This document shows, one piece after another, positions 1 through 7,040 of a stretch of DNA of 19,986 nucleotides. Source of the DNA: JAWXCM01 sp034408745 (lineage in GTDB: Bacteria; Acidobacteriota; Terriglobia; Bryobacterales; Bryobacteraceae). The stretch covers positions 1-19,986 of the forward strand of contig JAWXCM010000456.1 in assembly GCA_034408745.1 (NCBI GenBank), given 5' to 3'. The position numbers were made by a program, and so were the translations under genes. The stretch's first letter is position 1. Each line of letters opens with the position of its first letter. The notes beneath the pieces are model-generated. The model searched no databases and was not told where the DNA came from. It worked only from the letters and a program-made list of their open reading frames with translations.

Positions 1-496
1 AGCCCTCCAATGGAGCGCGCCCACTCCGCTCCACGTTTACCAGTCCGGCACGATGTGTCGCTTCGAGTTCCTTATCGAGAACTTCCGTCGAGTCACCGGG
101 GGGCGCAAAAAGATAACCATCCAGTCTTTCGAAGTCACAAGCGATGTTCTCTTTGACCACGATCGCCTCGATTCTGTCGATGGCCGCCGTATGACTTTCC
201 GCCGCAAGCCTCGCCCCCTTCTCCCCATGCATGGTTTCGAGTTCGAAATAGCGGTCATCGAGTGCGTTGACCAGGTGCGCGGTTGTTCGGGATGTTTCAC
301 CACCTGCTATCGGTCCATCATCAAGAACAACGACTGACCGCCCTTCGTTCGCGAGGAGATAAGCAGTCATGAGCCCTGCTATGCCCGCACCGACCACGCA
401 TACGTCCACTGTAATGTCCCTGGTGAGCGCGGGTCGAGACTGTATTTCCGCTGTCGCCATCCAAACGGAAGTTGTCCTTTCGGAATCCCTCTTCAT
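1..496 (-). CDS. FAD-dependent oxidoreductase, N-terminal part (runs off the left edge)
   Basis: Reading the minus strand from the ATG at 496 gives 165 residues with no stop before the window ends, so the 3' part lies outside. Residues 30-60 form a dinucleotide-binding fold: a beta strand, then VGAGIAG (35-41), a helix, and a second strand ending in LDDG. The next segment, GGETSRTTAHL (65-75), is typical of DadA/glycine-oxidase-type FAD amine or amino-acid oxidoreductases, several of which carry a C-terminal Rieske domain that could lie beyond the edge. The start is supported by GGGAG about 8 nt upstream. The substrate cannot be told. Family membership is firm from the motif; the subfamily is inferred. 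The gene is divergent from the recombinase fragment at 746. Confidence 0.8.
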   Translation of the reverse strand, partial: MKRDSERTTSVWMATAEIQSRPALTRDITVDVCVVGAGIAGLMTAYLLANEGRSVVVLDDGPIAGGETSRTTAHLVNALDDRYFELETMHGEKGARLAAESHTAAIDRIEAIVVKENIACDFERLDGYLFAPPGDSTEVLDKELEATHRAGLVNVERSGRAPLEG

Positions 497-663
497 GCTT
501 TGTTCTCCCATTTATTATTGATTTGGAAATGCCAGATGCACAAACCACTTACGGGTTCAATTGGTTCCGTACCCTGGCGCTCGGCATCTTTGCGCCGCTT
601 AAAAGGAAACGGCCTAAAGGTAAGCCTCTGCTCAAGATACTACATCTTTCAACCGCCCTATAT

Positions 664-731
664 CTGACGACTGTTAAAAAAGTCCGGCTAGAATATTGTT
701 ATGAATGGTAAAGGACGTTATCATTCATAAC
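664..731 (+). promoter_or_regulatory. Possible promoter and 10-bp inverted repeat ahead of the recombinase fragment
   Basis: A perfect inverted repeat, GTTATGAATG (698-707) and CATTCATAAC (722-731), has a 14-nt spacer and lies directly before the AGGAGG ribosome-binding site (732-737). Upstream are TAGAAT (689-694, -10-like) and CTGACG (664-669, -35-like) at a long 19-bp spacing. The dyad would sit over the transcription start, as expected of an operator or a recombinase-binding site. The repeat is directly seen; the promoter and its role are inference. Confidence 0.4.
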
Positions 732-745
732 AGGAGGCGCACCAC

Positions 746-1111
746 ATGGCGCAAGAGCTGGTCATAATCGGCAGCACCGGAATCCAGTCACGCGGGGCAA
801 TTCCCCTCCCTGCCCTATTCGCCTCCGACGCGGCGACCGCCAAGCGCGTCTTCGAGTTCTTCACGGCCAACATCCGCAACCCGCACACCCGCCGCGCCTA
901 TGCGAAGGCGGCAGCCGCTTTCGCGGCCTGGTGCGAGGATAACGGCCTCGACCAGCTCCGGGACGTACAGCCCGTCCACGTCGCCGCCTATGTCGAAGAG
1001 CTTCAGAGCCGCGTGACCGCGCCCACCGTCAAGCTACAGCTTGCCGCCATCCGAATGCTGTTCGACTGGCTTGTCGTCGGCCAGGTCATGCCCGCCAACC
1101 CCGCAAGCGTG
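746..1111 (+). pseudogene. Truncated tyrosine recombinase (phage-type integrase), N-terminal domain only
   Basis: The first 122 codons encode the SAM-like core-binding domain of a tyrosine recombinase. Residues 34-113 show the usual pattern, with NPHTRRAYAKAAAAFAAWC, then a helix ending VAAYVEEL, then TAPTVKLQLAAIRMLFDWLV and the closing NPAS. The catalytic domain (Arg...HxxR...Tyr) that should follow is absent. From about 1112 the frame continues into 32 unrelated residues that are the antisense of the neighbouring gene and stops at 1210. It starts at an ATG with a strong AGGAGG 8 nt upstream, so the 5' end is intact. It cannot recombine DNA; if made, it could only bind DNA. It marks a past integration or rearrangement. 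Confidence 0.75.
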
Positions 1112-1115
1112 GCAG

Positions 1116-1305
1116 GAAATGATCGCTGCAGGAAGGATAACAGTTCTTCGGGCGGCGCTGGCTTCGGCGTTCTAAGCCACGACCTGGCCAACTCCTTTGC
1201 ACTCCTGTAGTCCTTCCAATGCCTGGTACCTTGTTTCGGCGGTGCCGTCGCAAACCAATCTTCAATGGATAGGATCTGCTCGCCGCTCTTACTGAAAATG
1301 CGCAT
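1116..1305 (-). pseudogene. N-terminal fragment of an unrecognised protein (possibly DUF6946-like), cut at the recombinase junction
   Basis: Minus-strand frame from the ATG at 1305, preceded by GCGGGGG. The first ~63 residues look like genuine protein: a short strand, SIEDWFATAPPKQG, then HWKDYRSAKELARSWL and a Pro-rich link to PPEELLSFLQRSF. The HWK...S.KELA..W pattern recalls the DUF6946-type family, but I am not certain. After about 1116 the frame reads antisense through the recombinase gene and ends at 1003 with no plausible fold. So both this gene and the opposing recombinase are cut at the same place, which indicates a DNA junction rather than overlapping genes. No function can be assigned. 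Confidence 0.45.
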
Positions 1306-1839
1306 CCCCCGCAGAGTTTAGCAGCCTGACGGAGGAATCTGCTGCCTCACAACGGCCCAGCGTAGTTTTGATGAGAGGCAACGGCTGGTTTGGAGCGAGT
1401 TGACATGGCACTCTCTGGGACAGGGGCGGCAGTCGCGCCCTTTCAAGTATCAGTGTGCTTCCGCGCGTGACGATTCAGCAGCCACGGCGTGAAATCCTGC
1501 TTCTGTCAGCGCATGCCGGGCGGTGACGCATCGCCCGCGAAACGAAGGATATTCAAGGCTGGCCGAGACCCGTTGGAAAGGCTTGAGCCGATTTGCTTTG
1601 GCCTGGCAACCACGTGATTTCGATGAGTGATTCAAAGAGATCCGGCGGTGACAAAGTCGACCCCGGCCTCCGTTCCGCATGAAACGCACCGCCCTTTCGG
1701 GCGCCGCCATTGCCCCACTCCCCGCCGAGGCCACCTTGTGCATCTCCCGTGAAAATGGGGCAAACTATAACCTGCTCCGGTGGGACCAAAGTAAGCGGTA
1801 AATGAGGTCGCGCCGGAGCATCGAAATCAACAGGACTGC
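1306..1839. other. 534-bp stretch without a supported gene
   Basis: No frame here has a convincing start, ribosome-binding site and protein-like composition. Two overlapping minus-strand frames (1450-1743 and 1553-1849) stay open but are rich in Arg, Pro and Ser and look like non-coding GC-rich sequence. A 5-bp GC hairpin with a TTTC loop lies at 1690-1703, without a following T run. The segment could be the remains of a mobile element between the recombinase scar and the VOC gene, but I see no terminal repeats that prove this. Confidence 0.3.
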
Positions 1840-2205
1840 ATGGCTTCAATCACTGGTTTTGGCGGTGCCTTTGTCCGATCGAATGATCCGGAGGCCCTTT
1901 ATAGCTGGTACGAGAGGCATCTCGGTCTAACGAGGTCCAAAGGGTTTTTCGCGTTTCCCGCCTCGGCGCAACGCGCTCAGGTCGTATTCGCCTTCTTTGG
2001 GCGGGATAATGACTACTTTCCTCCGGCACAGAAAGCTATGATCAACCTCCAGGTGGATGACCTCGATGGAGTGCTGGACCGTCTTATTGACGAAGGCGTC
2101 ACGGTCGATCCCAAACGCGACAGCTACAGTTTTGGAAAGTTCGGCTGGTTCACCGCCCCGGAAGGAAATCGTGTCGAGCTTTGGCAGCCTGTCACAGCGG
2201 GCTGA
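1840..2205 (+). CDS. VOC-family (glyoxalase/bleomycin-resistance-like) protein
   Basis: A 121-residue protein with the size and pattern of a single vicinal-oxygen-chelate domain. It has an opening beta strand with SNDPEALYSWYERHLGL (residues 14-30), a central strand INLQVDDLDGVLDRLIDEGV (68-87), and a closing WFTAPEGNRVELWQP (102-116), the Glu being the usual metal-ligand position. Members bind a metal and act on small electrophilic or hydrophobic substrates, or bind drugs; the substrate cannot be predicted. The ATG has a weak AGGA 5-6 nt upstream. No clear operon partner: 247 bp separate it from the downstream esterase gene and nothing closely precedes it. Confidence 0.85.
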   Translation: MASITGFGGAFVRSNDPEALYSWYERHLGLTRSKGFFAFPASAQRAQVVFAFFGRDNDYFPPAQKAMINLQVDDLDGVLDRLIDEGVTVDPKRDSYSFGKFGWFTAPEGNRVELWQPVTAG

Positions 2206-2452
2206 TGCAGGGCTGGCCAGTCCCCATTCCGGTCCGGGGTTGCAAGGAACGTGCCGGGCCGATATTTGGCGTGGCTTGGATTACCCGCGTCCGGGCTGAA
2301 GCACCGCAATCGATTCTCTGCCGGATCGCCCGGCCGAACGCGCTGCGCCTCCGGGATTAAATTCGGGATATCCAGCCGGCAGACGCCGCTCCGCCCACCC
2401 CTTCCGAGCCCCAACTCAACACGCCGACCCAGCCCATGACAAAATACCCGGC

Positions 2453-4378
2453 ATGCACCGGATTCTGTGGCTCGCCACCGCACTCGCCTTCTCGCAGTCA
2501 ACCCCGTGGGAGCAGATGCTGGACTCGCAAAAGAACGTCCAGCAATACCTGATCCGCTGCGCTCGCCGCATCACCGACAACGCGGCCAGAGAACTAAGCT
2601 CCAAAGACACGTGGGAAGCCGTGCGCGCAAAGCGTCTCGAAGAAATGCGAGACATGCTCGGCCTGCTGCCGTGGCCTGCCCGCACACCGCTCAACATAAA
2701 GGTCACGCGCGTACTCGATAAAGGTTCATACACAATCGAAAACATCGCCTTTGAGAGCATGCCAAAGGTATACGTCACCGGCAACCTCTACCTCCCAAAG
2801 CAGCGGCAGGGACGCGTGCCAGCCATCGTGTACGTCTGCGGGCACTCCTACTCGCCGCAGGGGGACAAGGTGCAGTACCAGCGGCACGGCATCTCGCTCG
2901 CCAGGAACGGCTACGCGGCCTTTATCCTCGACTCCATCCAGATCGCCGAGACCTTCGCCCTCCACCACGGCGTGCACTCTCAGAACCTTTACGACTGGTA
3001 CGCCCGAGGCTATACGCCCGCCGGGGTCGAGGTGTGGAACGCCATGCGTGCCATTGACTATCTCGTCACACGGCCCGAGGTGGACGCCGCACGCATCGGC
3101 ATGACTGGACGCTCCGGCGGCGCGGCAATGAGCTGGTTTACAGCCGCCGTAGATCCGCGCGTGAAGGTGGTTGCGCCTGTCATGGGCATCAGCACCTACG
3201 CCGCAAACGTCGAGGACAACACCCAGAAGGGCCACTGCGACTGCATGTTCGCCATCAACTCCGAACTGCACGACATGATGCATCAGGGCGCCCTCATAGC
3301 GCCACGCCCCCTGCTGATGATGCATGGCAAGAAGGACACTCTCTTTCCTGTCAAAGGCTACGAAGAGTTCGAGCGCACCGTCGGCAACCTCTACAACAGC
3401 TACGGCGCGCGCGAGAGCTTCGGAAATATCGTCGTCGACACGGGCCATGAGGACTCGGACTTCCTCCGCGAAAAAGCGATCCGCTGGTTCGACAAACACC
3501 TCATGCACGTCGAAAATCGAAAGCTCGACATGGACTACAGCAACGCTCCGCCCGAACAACTCGCCGTCTTCGCTGACAACCCGCCCAAAGATGCGTTGAA
3601 CTATCGGGTGCACGAGACCTTTACGGCTCACGCGCCCTCATCGACATACAAATCGGCAGCCGACTGGGAACGCCGCCGCGCCGAACTGCTCCCCGCCATC
3701 CGCAAGATTCTCCGCGATACCGGCGAACCATTCCCGATTCGGCTCGAAGTCCAGAAACCGAAAGAGATCACTGGCAAACTACCCGCGGTCGTGTATGTCG
3801 CCTCCGATGGCGAGGACGCCGCCTACATCGCCCAGACGCTCGCTCCGGTGCAGCGGCGCGGTGCGGCAGTGCGGGCCACCGTATGGCCCCGAGGCGTCGG
3901 CGAGGCTCCATGGCCGAAGACCACGTGGACCCACATGCTCCGCAACGCAATGCACACGGGACAGACCGTCGACTCAATGCGGCTGCAGGATGTGCTCGCC
4001 GCCGTTCGCCAGGTTCGCGAGATGCCGGACGTCGATCCGGCACGGATCACCGTAATGGGACGTGGAATCTCCGCGGCACTGGCGCTGTATGCGGCCATAG
4101 TAGATCCGGCAATCGCCCAGGTCCTGTTGCAGGATCCACCCTCCAGTCACACAGAGGGACCGCTGTTCCTCAACATCCTGCGCTACACGGACCTGCCCGA
4201 AGCAGCCGCCCTCCTCGCCCCCCGCCGCCTGAACTTCTACGGCCACATCCCAGCCGCATACGAATACACCAAAAACGTTTACTCGCTCCTCGGAAAGACA
4301 GACCACGTATTCCTGACGCTGGACATCGGCGCCACCGTCTTTGGTCGCTACGACCACAATTTCGCATCTGGCCAGTAG
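2453..4378 (+). CDS. Secreted tandem alpha/beta hydrolase (acetyl-xylan-esterase-like), second module degenerate
   Basis: A 641-residue protein with a short N-terminal signal-like segment (1-16). The first alpha/beta hydrolase module (about 85-350) has an oxyanion region around VYVCGHSYSPQG (127-137), a nucleophile elbow GRSGG with Ser221, Asp295 in GKKDTLFP and His332 in DTGHEDSD, so a complete Ser-Asp-His triad. A second module (about 400-635) has a similar layout, but its elbow reads GRGIS (536-540) with Gly where the Ser should be, so it is probably non-catalytic. The family (abhydrolase_7/acetyl-xylan-esterase-like) removes acetyl or other esters from polysaccharides or related compounds; such large two-module forms are common in Acidobacteria and Planctomycetes. 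The true substrate is unknown. It appears to be transcribed alone. Confidence 0.8.
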   Translation: MHRILWLATALAFSQSTPWEQMLDSQKNVQQYLIRCARRITDNAARELSSKDTWEAVRAKRLEEMRDMLGLLPWPARTPLNIKVTRVLDKGSYTIENIAFESMPKVYVTGNLYLPKQRQGRVPAIVYVCGHSYSPQGDKVQYQRHGISLARNGYAAFILDSIQIAETFALHHGVHSQNLYDWYARGYTPAGVEVWNAMRAIDYLVTRPEVDAARIGMTGRSGGAAMSWFTAAVDPRVKVVAPVMGISTYAANVEDNTQKGHCDCMFAINSELHDMMHQGALIAPRPLLMMHGKKDTLFPVKGYEEFERTVGNLYNSYGARESFGNIVVDTGHEDSDFLREKAIRWFDKHLMHVENRKLDMDYSNAPPEQLAVFADNPPKDALNYRVHETFTAHAPSSTYKSAADWERRRAELLPAIRKILRDTGEPFPIRLEVQKPKEITGKLPAVVYVASDGEDAAYIAQTLAPVQRRGAAVRATVWPRGVGEAPWPKTTWTHMLRNAMHTGQTVDSMRLQDVLAAVRQVREMPDVDPARITVMGRGISAALALYAAIVDPAIAQVLLQDPPSSHTEGPLFLNILRYTDLPEAAALLAPRRLNFYGHIPAAYEYTKNVYSLLGKTDHVFLTLDIGATVFGRYDHNFASGQ

Positions 4379-4472
4379 AGATCGAACCGGCACTCGCACA
4401 AGCTCATGTGCGGGCACAGGTGTTCTGTACTCCGCAACGTGTCAACGAGTCTGAGACAGTTCAGGGGATAAT

Positions 4473-4655
4473 TTACGGAGTATTAGTCCGCGGTTCGGGT
4501 GGTTTGTTGATCCAGACGTGTTGAGGCGCCGGACGAGACGAAGGCGGCTTCTTGACAAAGCGTTCTGGGTGCAGGGCATAGGCCCGGTCGAGCACGGTCT
4601 GCCGATGTTCGAAGACGGCGGCGGCCTCTCCATGATGGAGCATTGACGACGCCGA
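4473..4655 (-). mobile_element. IS3-family transposase remnant (C-terminal end)
   Basis: The minus-strand frame ending at 4473 encodes about 55 residues that match the extreme C-terminus of IS3-group DDE transposases: a HHGEAAAVFEHRQTVLDRAY helix, then ALHPERFVKKPP and a closing VWINKPPEP. The catalytic DDE core is missing. Upstream (above about 4655) the sequence changes to unrelated DNA. No terminal inverted repeat was identified. The fragment lies about 75 bp from one end of the duplicated block at 4730-5391, so an IS element may have been involved in that duplication. Confidence 0.65.
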
Positions 4656-4730
4656 AGCTACGAGCACATCATGCCGATGTTAACGAGATTGTGGAGTGAT
4701 GCAGGGGGACGGGTTGCGCCCCTGGCAGCA

Positions 4731-5107
4731 TCAGTCGCAGCAAGTGGGCGAGCTGATCGTGTGGTTCGCCGCGGTGCCGTTGGTTGCATGCCCGTATTTG
4801 GCTCGATGCCAGGTCTCAGCAGCGCTGACAGCGGCGACCGGCTGCGGCCCTGTTTTACATTCAGCCATGGATTTGGAGCGACCTTGGTCTGAGTGTGCGC
4901 GTTCCGCGTACAGCAGGACATCTTAGGCATAGGGCAGTCGCGATTCTCTGCGTTATTGGCGATACTCATCCTGCGAGCTTCTTCCGGCGGAGTATAGAGG
5001 CCGGTCTTCGCCCGGAATCTTTCTTCGAACGCGGCATCCGTGGCGGTGGCAAGCGTCCAGGTTGCAAGCAAGGCTCTGTCAACGATAACAGTCAGTAAAG
5101 TTTTCAT
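4731..5107 (-). pseudogene. Frameshifted paralogue of the small exported Cys-rich protein at 10210-10629
   Basis: From the ATG at 5107 the first ~88 residues match the intact copy closely: signal segment, then DAAFEERFRAKTG, a CxxxxxxCC stretch in CPMPKMSCCTRNAHTQ and WLNVKQGR. A 40-nt deletion then shifts the frame. In the original frame the rest is still readable as ETWHRAKYGHATN followed by TCCD and a stop at 4731, which matches the end of the intact copy. The shifted frame instead runs on to 4658 with Arg/Pro/Thr-rich residues. The ribosome-binding site has also decayed (AGTAGA where the intact copy has AGGAGA). This is a recently disabled duplicate. Confidence 0.8.
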
Positions 5108-5231
5108 TTGAGTCTACTGATGGGTTATGCGTGCGTGAACGCATACCACGCACAGAAAAGGGGCTCCGATTCCCGTTCGGAGTGTCTCGCACAGACAGGC
5201 CGCGACCACTGAAGGGAGCGGGTGCTGCGTG

Positions 5232-5388
5232 TCAGATCAGGAGTTGGTGGAAACGAACCACGAGGTCGCTCGCTGGACGATCCGAGAGGCGTCCGGCCAG
5301 ATGAACCGTACGGCTGGGAGGAACACCATTCGCCTTTGGTGACGTGGTAAAAAGCTCGGCGTCAATGGCACAGGACTTGTTGACCGAC
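5232..5388 (-). pseudogene. C-terminal fragment of the CC-motif small exported protein (copy of 10755-11105)
   Basis: The last ~50 residues, from AIDAELFTTSPKAN to DLVVRFHQLLI, match the C-terminus of the intact gene at 10755-11105. The signal peptide and both CC motifs are missing because homology ends at about 5390. The frame continues upstream to an ATG at 5450, but that part is unrelated and not convincing as a new N-terminus. It is the upstream half of the truncated duplicate block. Confidence 0.75.
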
Positions 5389-5481
5389 GCCGTACAGAGA
5401 CAATCGTGTCCACCCCGAATCAAAACTCCGAAAGCGGGATCCTTTGGCATACGCTCACACAGTCAGAGGCCTTTGGCCCTG

Positions 5482-6279
5482 CTAAGGTGCGGTGGTTAGC
5501 AGGTAGCGCCGGCCCGCACGACAGACGGCGTGAACAAGACGGAACTCGTCCTCATGCGTCCCTTTGTCGAAGGGTTCGCCGGACTGGTCAACGGCGTTAG
5601 TCACCTGAGCGATAACGCCCACTGGTACACAGCGGGCCTCCGCGAAGGCGAAGAGTGATGCTGCCTGCATTTCGACCGCAAGAATCCCCGCGTCCGCATG
5701 ACGCTGAAGCTGGGACCAGGTTTCCCGATACGGGGCGTCCGTAGTCCACACAACGCCTTCCTGCACAGCCCGCCCGAGCGTCTTGAGCTCCTCGAGCAGA
5801 GGGGCAGAGACGCCTGCCGGCGCGGCAACCAGCCGGGTCGGCGGCAGATAGTGGTAGGAAGTGCCTTCGTCACGAAGGGCGGCCGTTGCAATCACAAAGC
5901 TGGGCAGGGGCAATCGAGGGCTGACGCGACCGGCAGAGGTAAGGCCTAAAATCAACTGAACCCCTGAGGCGGCGAGCTGCTCGGCAACCAGTACCGCATA
6001 GGGACCGCCAATCGTTCGCGGCACGATTCCGAAGGTGCCTCCGTCGACGTGCAGGGAGTACATAGGAGTGTGAAAGCAGGCCCACGGCGTGTACCGGACT
6101 GCCTTGCCTGAGGCGACGAGCCAGTCCGTGATGTCACCGTCGAAATCGAGAATGCACACGGGCGGGACTGGATGAGCCGGAAGACCCTTGTCCATCCGTA
6201 CGGCCTCAAGCAGGGCTTCCGGTGTAAAGGCAGTTGGCTCCCTGAGCGCATGCTCCAGAAGAGGCAGTGTGTCATTCAT
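5482..6279 (-). CDS. Nucleoside phosphorylase family protein (PNP/UDP phosphorylase fold)
   Basis: A 265-residue protein with the hallmarks of the PNP_UDP_1 family: a glycine-rich segment GGTFGIVPRTIGGPYAVLVA (80-99), the strand LILGLTSAGRVSP (109-121), a mid-domain EGVVWTTDAPYRET (174-187) and the substrate-binding VEMQAASLFAFA (202-213), where Glu and Met normally contact the ribose. Members split nucleosides with phosphate into base and sugar-1-phosphate in the cytoplasm. The usual N-terminal phosphate-binding GxPGR motif is not evident, so the exact activity is uncertain. It is divergent from the ArsR-rhodanese gene and shares its 60-bp control region, implying joint regulation. The ATG has AAAGG 6 nt upstream and a TATAAA box very close by. 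The downstream stop is about 90 bp from the truncated repeat. Confidence 0.8.
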   Translation of the reverse strand: MNDTLPLLEHALREPTAFTPEALLEAVRMDKGLPAHPVPPVCILDFDGDITDWLVASGKAVRYTPWACFHTPMYSLHVDGGTFGIVPRTIGGPYAVLVAEQLAASGVQLILGLTSAGRVSPRLPLPSFVIATAALRDEGTSYHYLPPTRLVAAPAGVSAPLLEELKTLGRAVQEGVVWTTDAPYRETWSQLQRHADAGILAVEMQAASLFAFAEARCVPVGVIAQVTNAVDQSGEPFDKGTHEDEFRLVHAVCRAGRRYLLTTAP

Positions 6280-6287
6280 TCCAACCT

Positions 6288-6339
6288 TTTATAGCAGGCT
6301 CTTGACGTGTTATTCAACTACTTGCTTAAATAGTTGATT
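6288..6339. promoter_or_regulatory. Divergent promoters with an ArsR-type inverted repeat
   Basis: Half-sites ATTCAACTA (6312-6320) and TAGTTGATT (6331-6339) form a dyad with one mismatched pair and a 10-nt spacer; the inner 7 bp (TCAACTA/TAGTTGA) are perfect. This resembles known ArsR/SmtB operators. On the plus strand, TTGACG (6302-6307) and TTAAAT (6326-6331) at 18-bp spacing form a promoter that the dyad would block. On the minus strand, TATAAA (6293-6288) with TTGAAT (6317-6312) could serve the phosphorylase. The repeat is seen; binding by the adjacent ArsR protein is inferred from position and family. Confidence 0.65.
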
Positions 6340-7020
6340 ATGGACCGCCTCATCAAGCGCCAGTTCAAGGACGAACTGTTCGGGCAGTTTGCCCGGATCG
6401 GCAAGGCTCTGTCCAGCGGGCGGAGGCTGGAGCTAATCGAACTTCTGGCTCAGCGAGAGCGTACGGTTGAGGAACTTGCGCGGGCGACCGGAATGTCGGT
6501 TGCGAACTGCTCACAGCACCTCCAGGTCTTGCGGAACGCGGCGCTCGTGAGCGTCCGACGAGAGGGACTTTACGCGCACTACGGCCTCTCTGATGAAAGC
6601 GTCCTCCGATTATGGTTGTCCATGCGAAGCGTAGGCGAGTCCCGGCTGGCTGATATCACGCGCGTAGTCGACACGTTCCTTACCGACCGGAAATCGTTAG
6701 AGGCAATTTCGTGTGCCGAGCTGAATCAAAGACTCAGGAAGGGTACGGTCACGGTTCTGGACGTCAGACCGGTCGAAGAGTACGAGGCTGGCCACATCGC
6801 AGGGGCTCGGTCAATACCGGTGGCTGAGTTGAAGCGCCGACTGAAGGAGATCCCGAAGGGAAAGATGATTGTCGCCTATTGTCGCGGACCGTATTGCGTA
6901 CTGACGGATGAGGCAGTGAAACTGCTTTCCGCTCAGGGCTACAAGGTGGTTCGCCTCGAGGAAGGGTTCCCCGACTGGAAGATCATGGGCCTGCCGATGG
7001 CATCAGGGGCCCGGGCGTAA
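6340..7020 (+). CDS. ArsR-family regulator fused to a rhodanese domain
   Basis: Counting from the ATG at 6340 the protein has 226 residues. Residues 8-90 are an ArsR-type winged helix: RIGKALSSGRRLELIELLAQ, then TVEELARATGMSVANCSQHLQVLR as helix-turn-helix with Cys57 in the recognition region. Residues 122-218 are a rhodanese domain with VLDVRPVEEYEAGHI and an active-site loop CRGPYC (181-186) that could carry persulfide. This fusion class is a known group of sulfur- or metal-responsive repressors. A TTG two codons earlier (6334) is possible, but the ATG sits about where transcription should begin and no Shine-Dalgarno sequence precedes it, so a leaderless start is likely. The gene heads a plus-strand set, with the desaturase 20 bp downstream, and probably represses itself through the dyad at its start. 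Confidence 0.85.
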   Translation: MDRLIKRQFKDELFGQFARIGKALSSGRRLELIELLAQRERTVEELARATGMSVANCSQHLQVLRNAALVSVRREGLYAHYGLSDESVLRLWLSMRSVGESRLADITRVVDTFLTDRKSLEAISCAELNQRLRKGTVTVLDVRPVEEYEAGHIAGARSIPVAELKRRLKEIPKGKMIVAYCRGPYCVLTDEAVKLLSAQGYKVVRLEEGFPDWKIMGLPMASGARA

Positions 7021-7040
7021 AGCGTCGAGGGTCGTGCGGC

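Larger units (their letters stand above)
4730..5391 (-). repeat. Decayed copy of a two-gene block (direct repeat of 10209-10914)
   Basis: This stretch aligns end to end with 10209-10914 in the same orientation, including both coding parts and the gap between them. Differences are many base changes, a 40-nt deletion near 4846, a 3-nt deletion near 4869 and a few single-base indels. Homology stops abruptly at both ends: near 4730 just past the stop codon, and near 5391 within the upstream gene. It is therefore a partial duplication that has since diverged. Confidence 0.85.

Noticed and set aside
1450..1849. Overlapping minus-strand open frames between the recombinase scar and the VOC gene
   Set aside because: No start signals and Arg/Pro/Ser-rich content; kept only as an unexplained stretch.
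2726..3631. 301-residue open frame on the minus strand inside the hydrolase gene
   Set aside because: It is antisense to a well-supported gene with a full catalytic triad, and its Val/Asp/Gly/His composition is the usual shadow of GC-rich codons.
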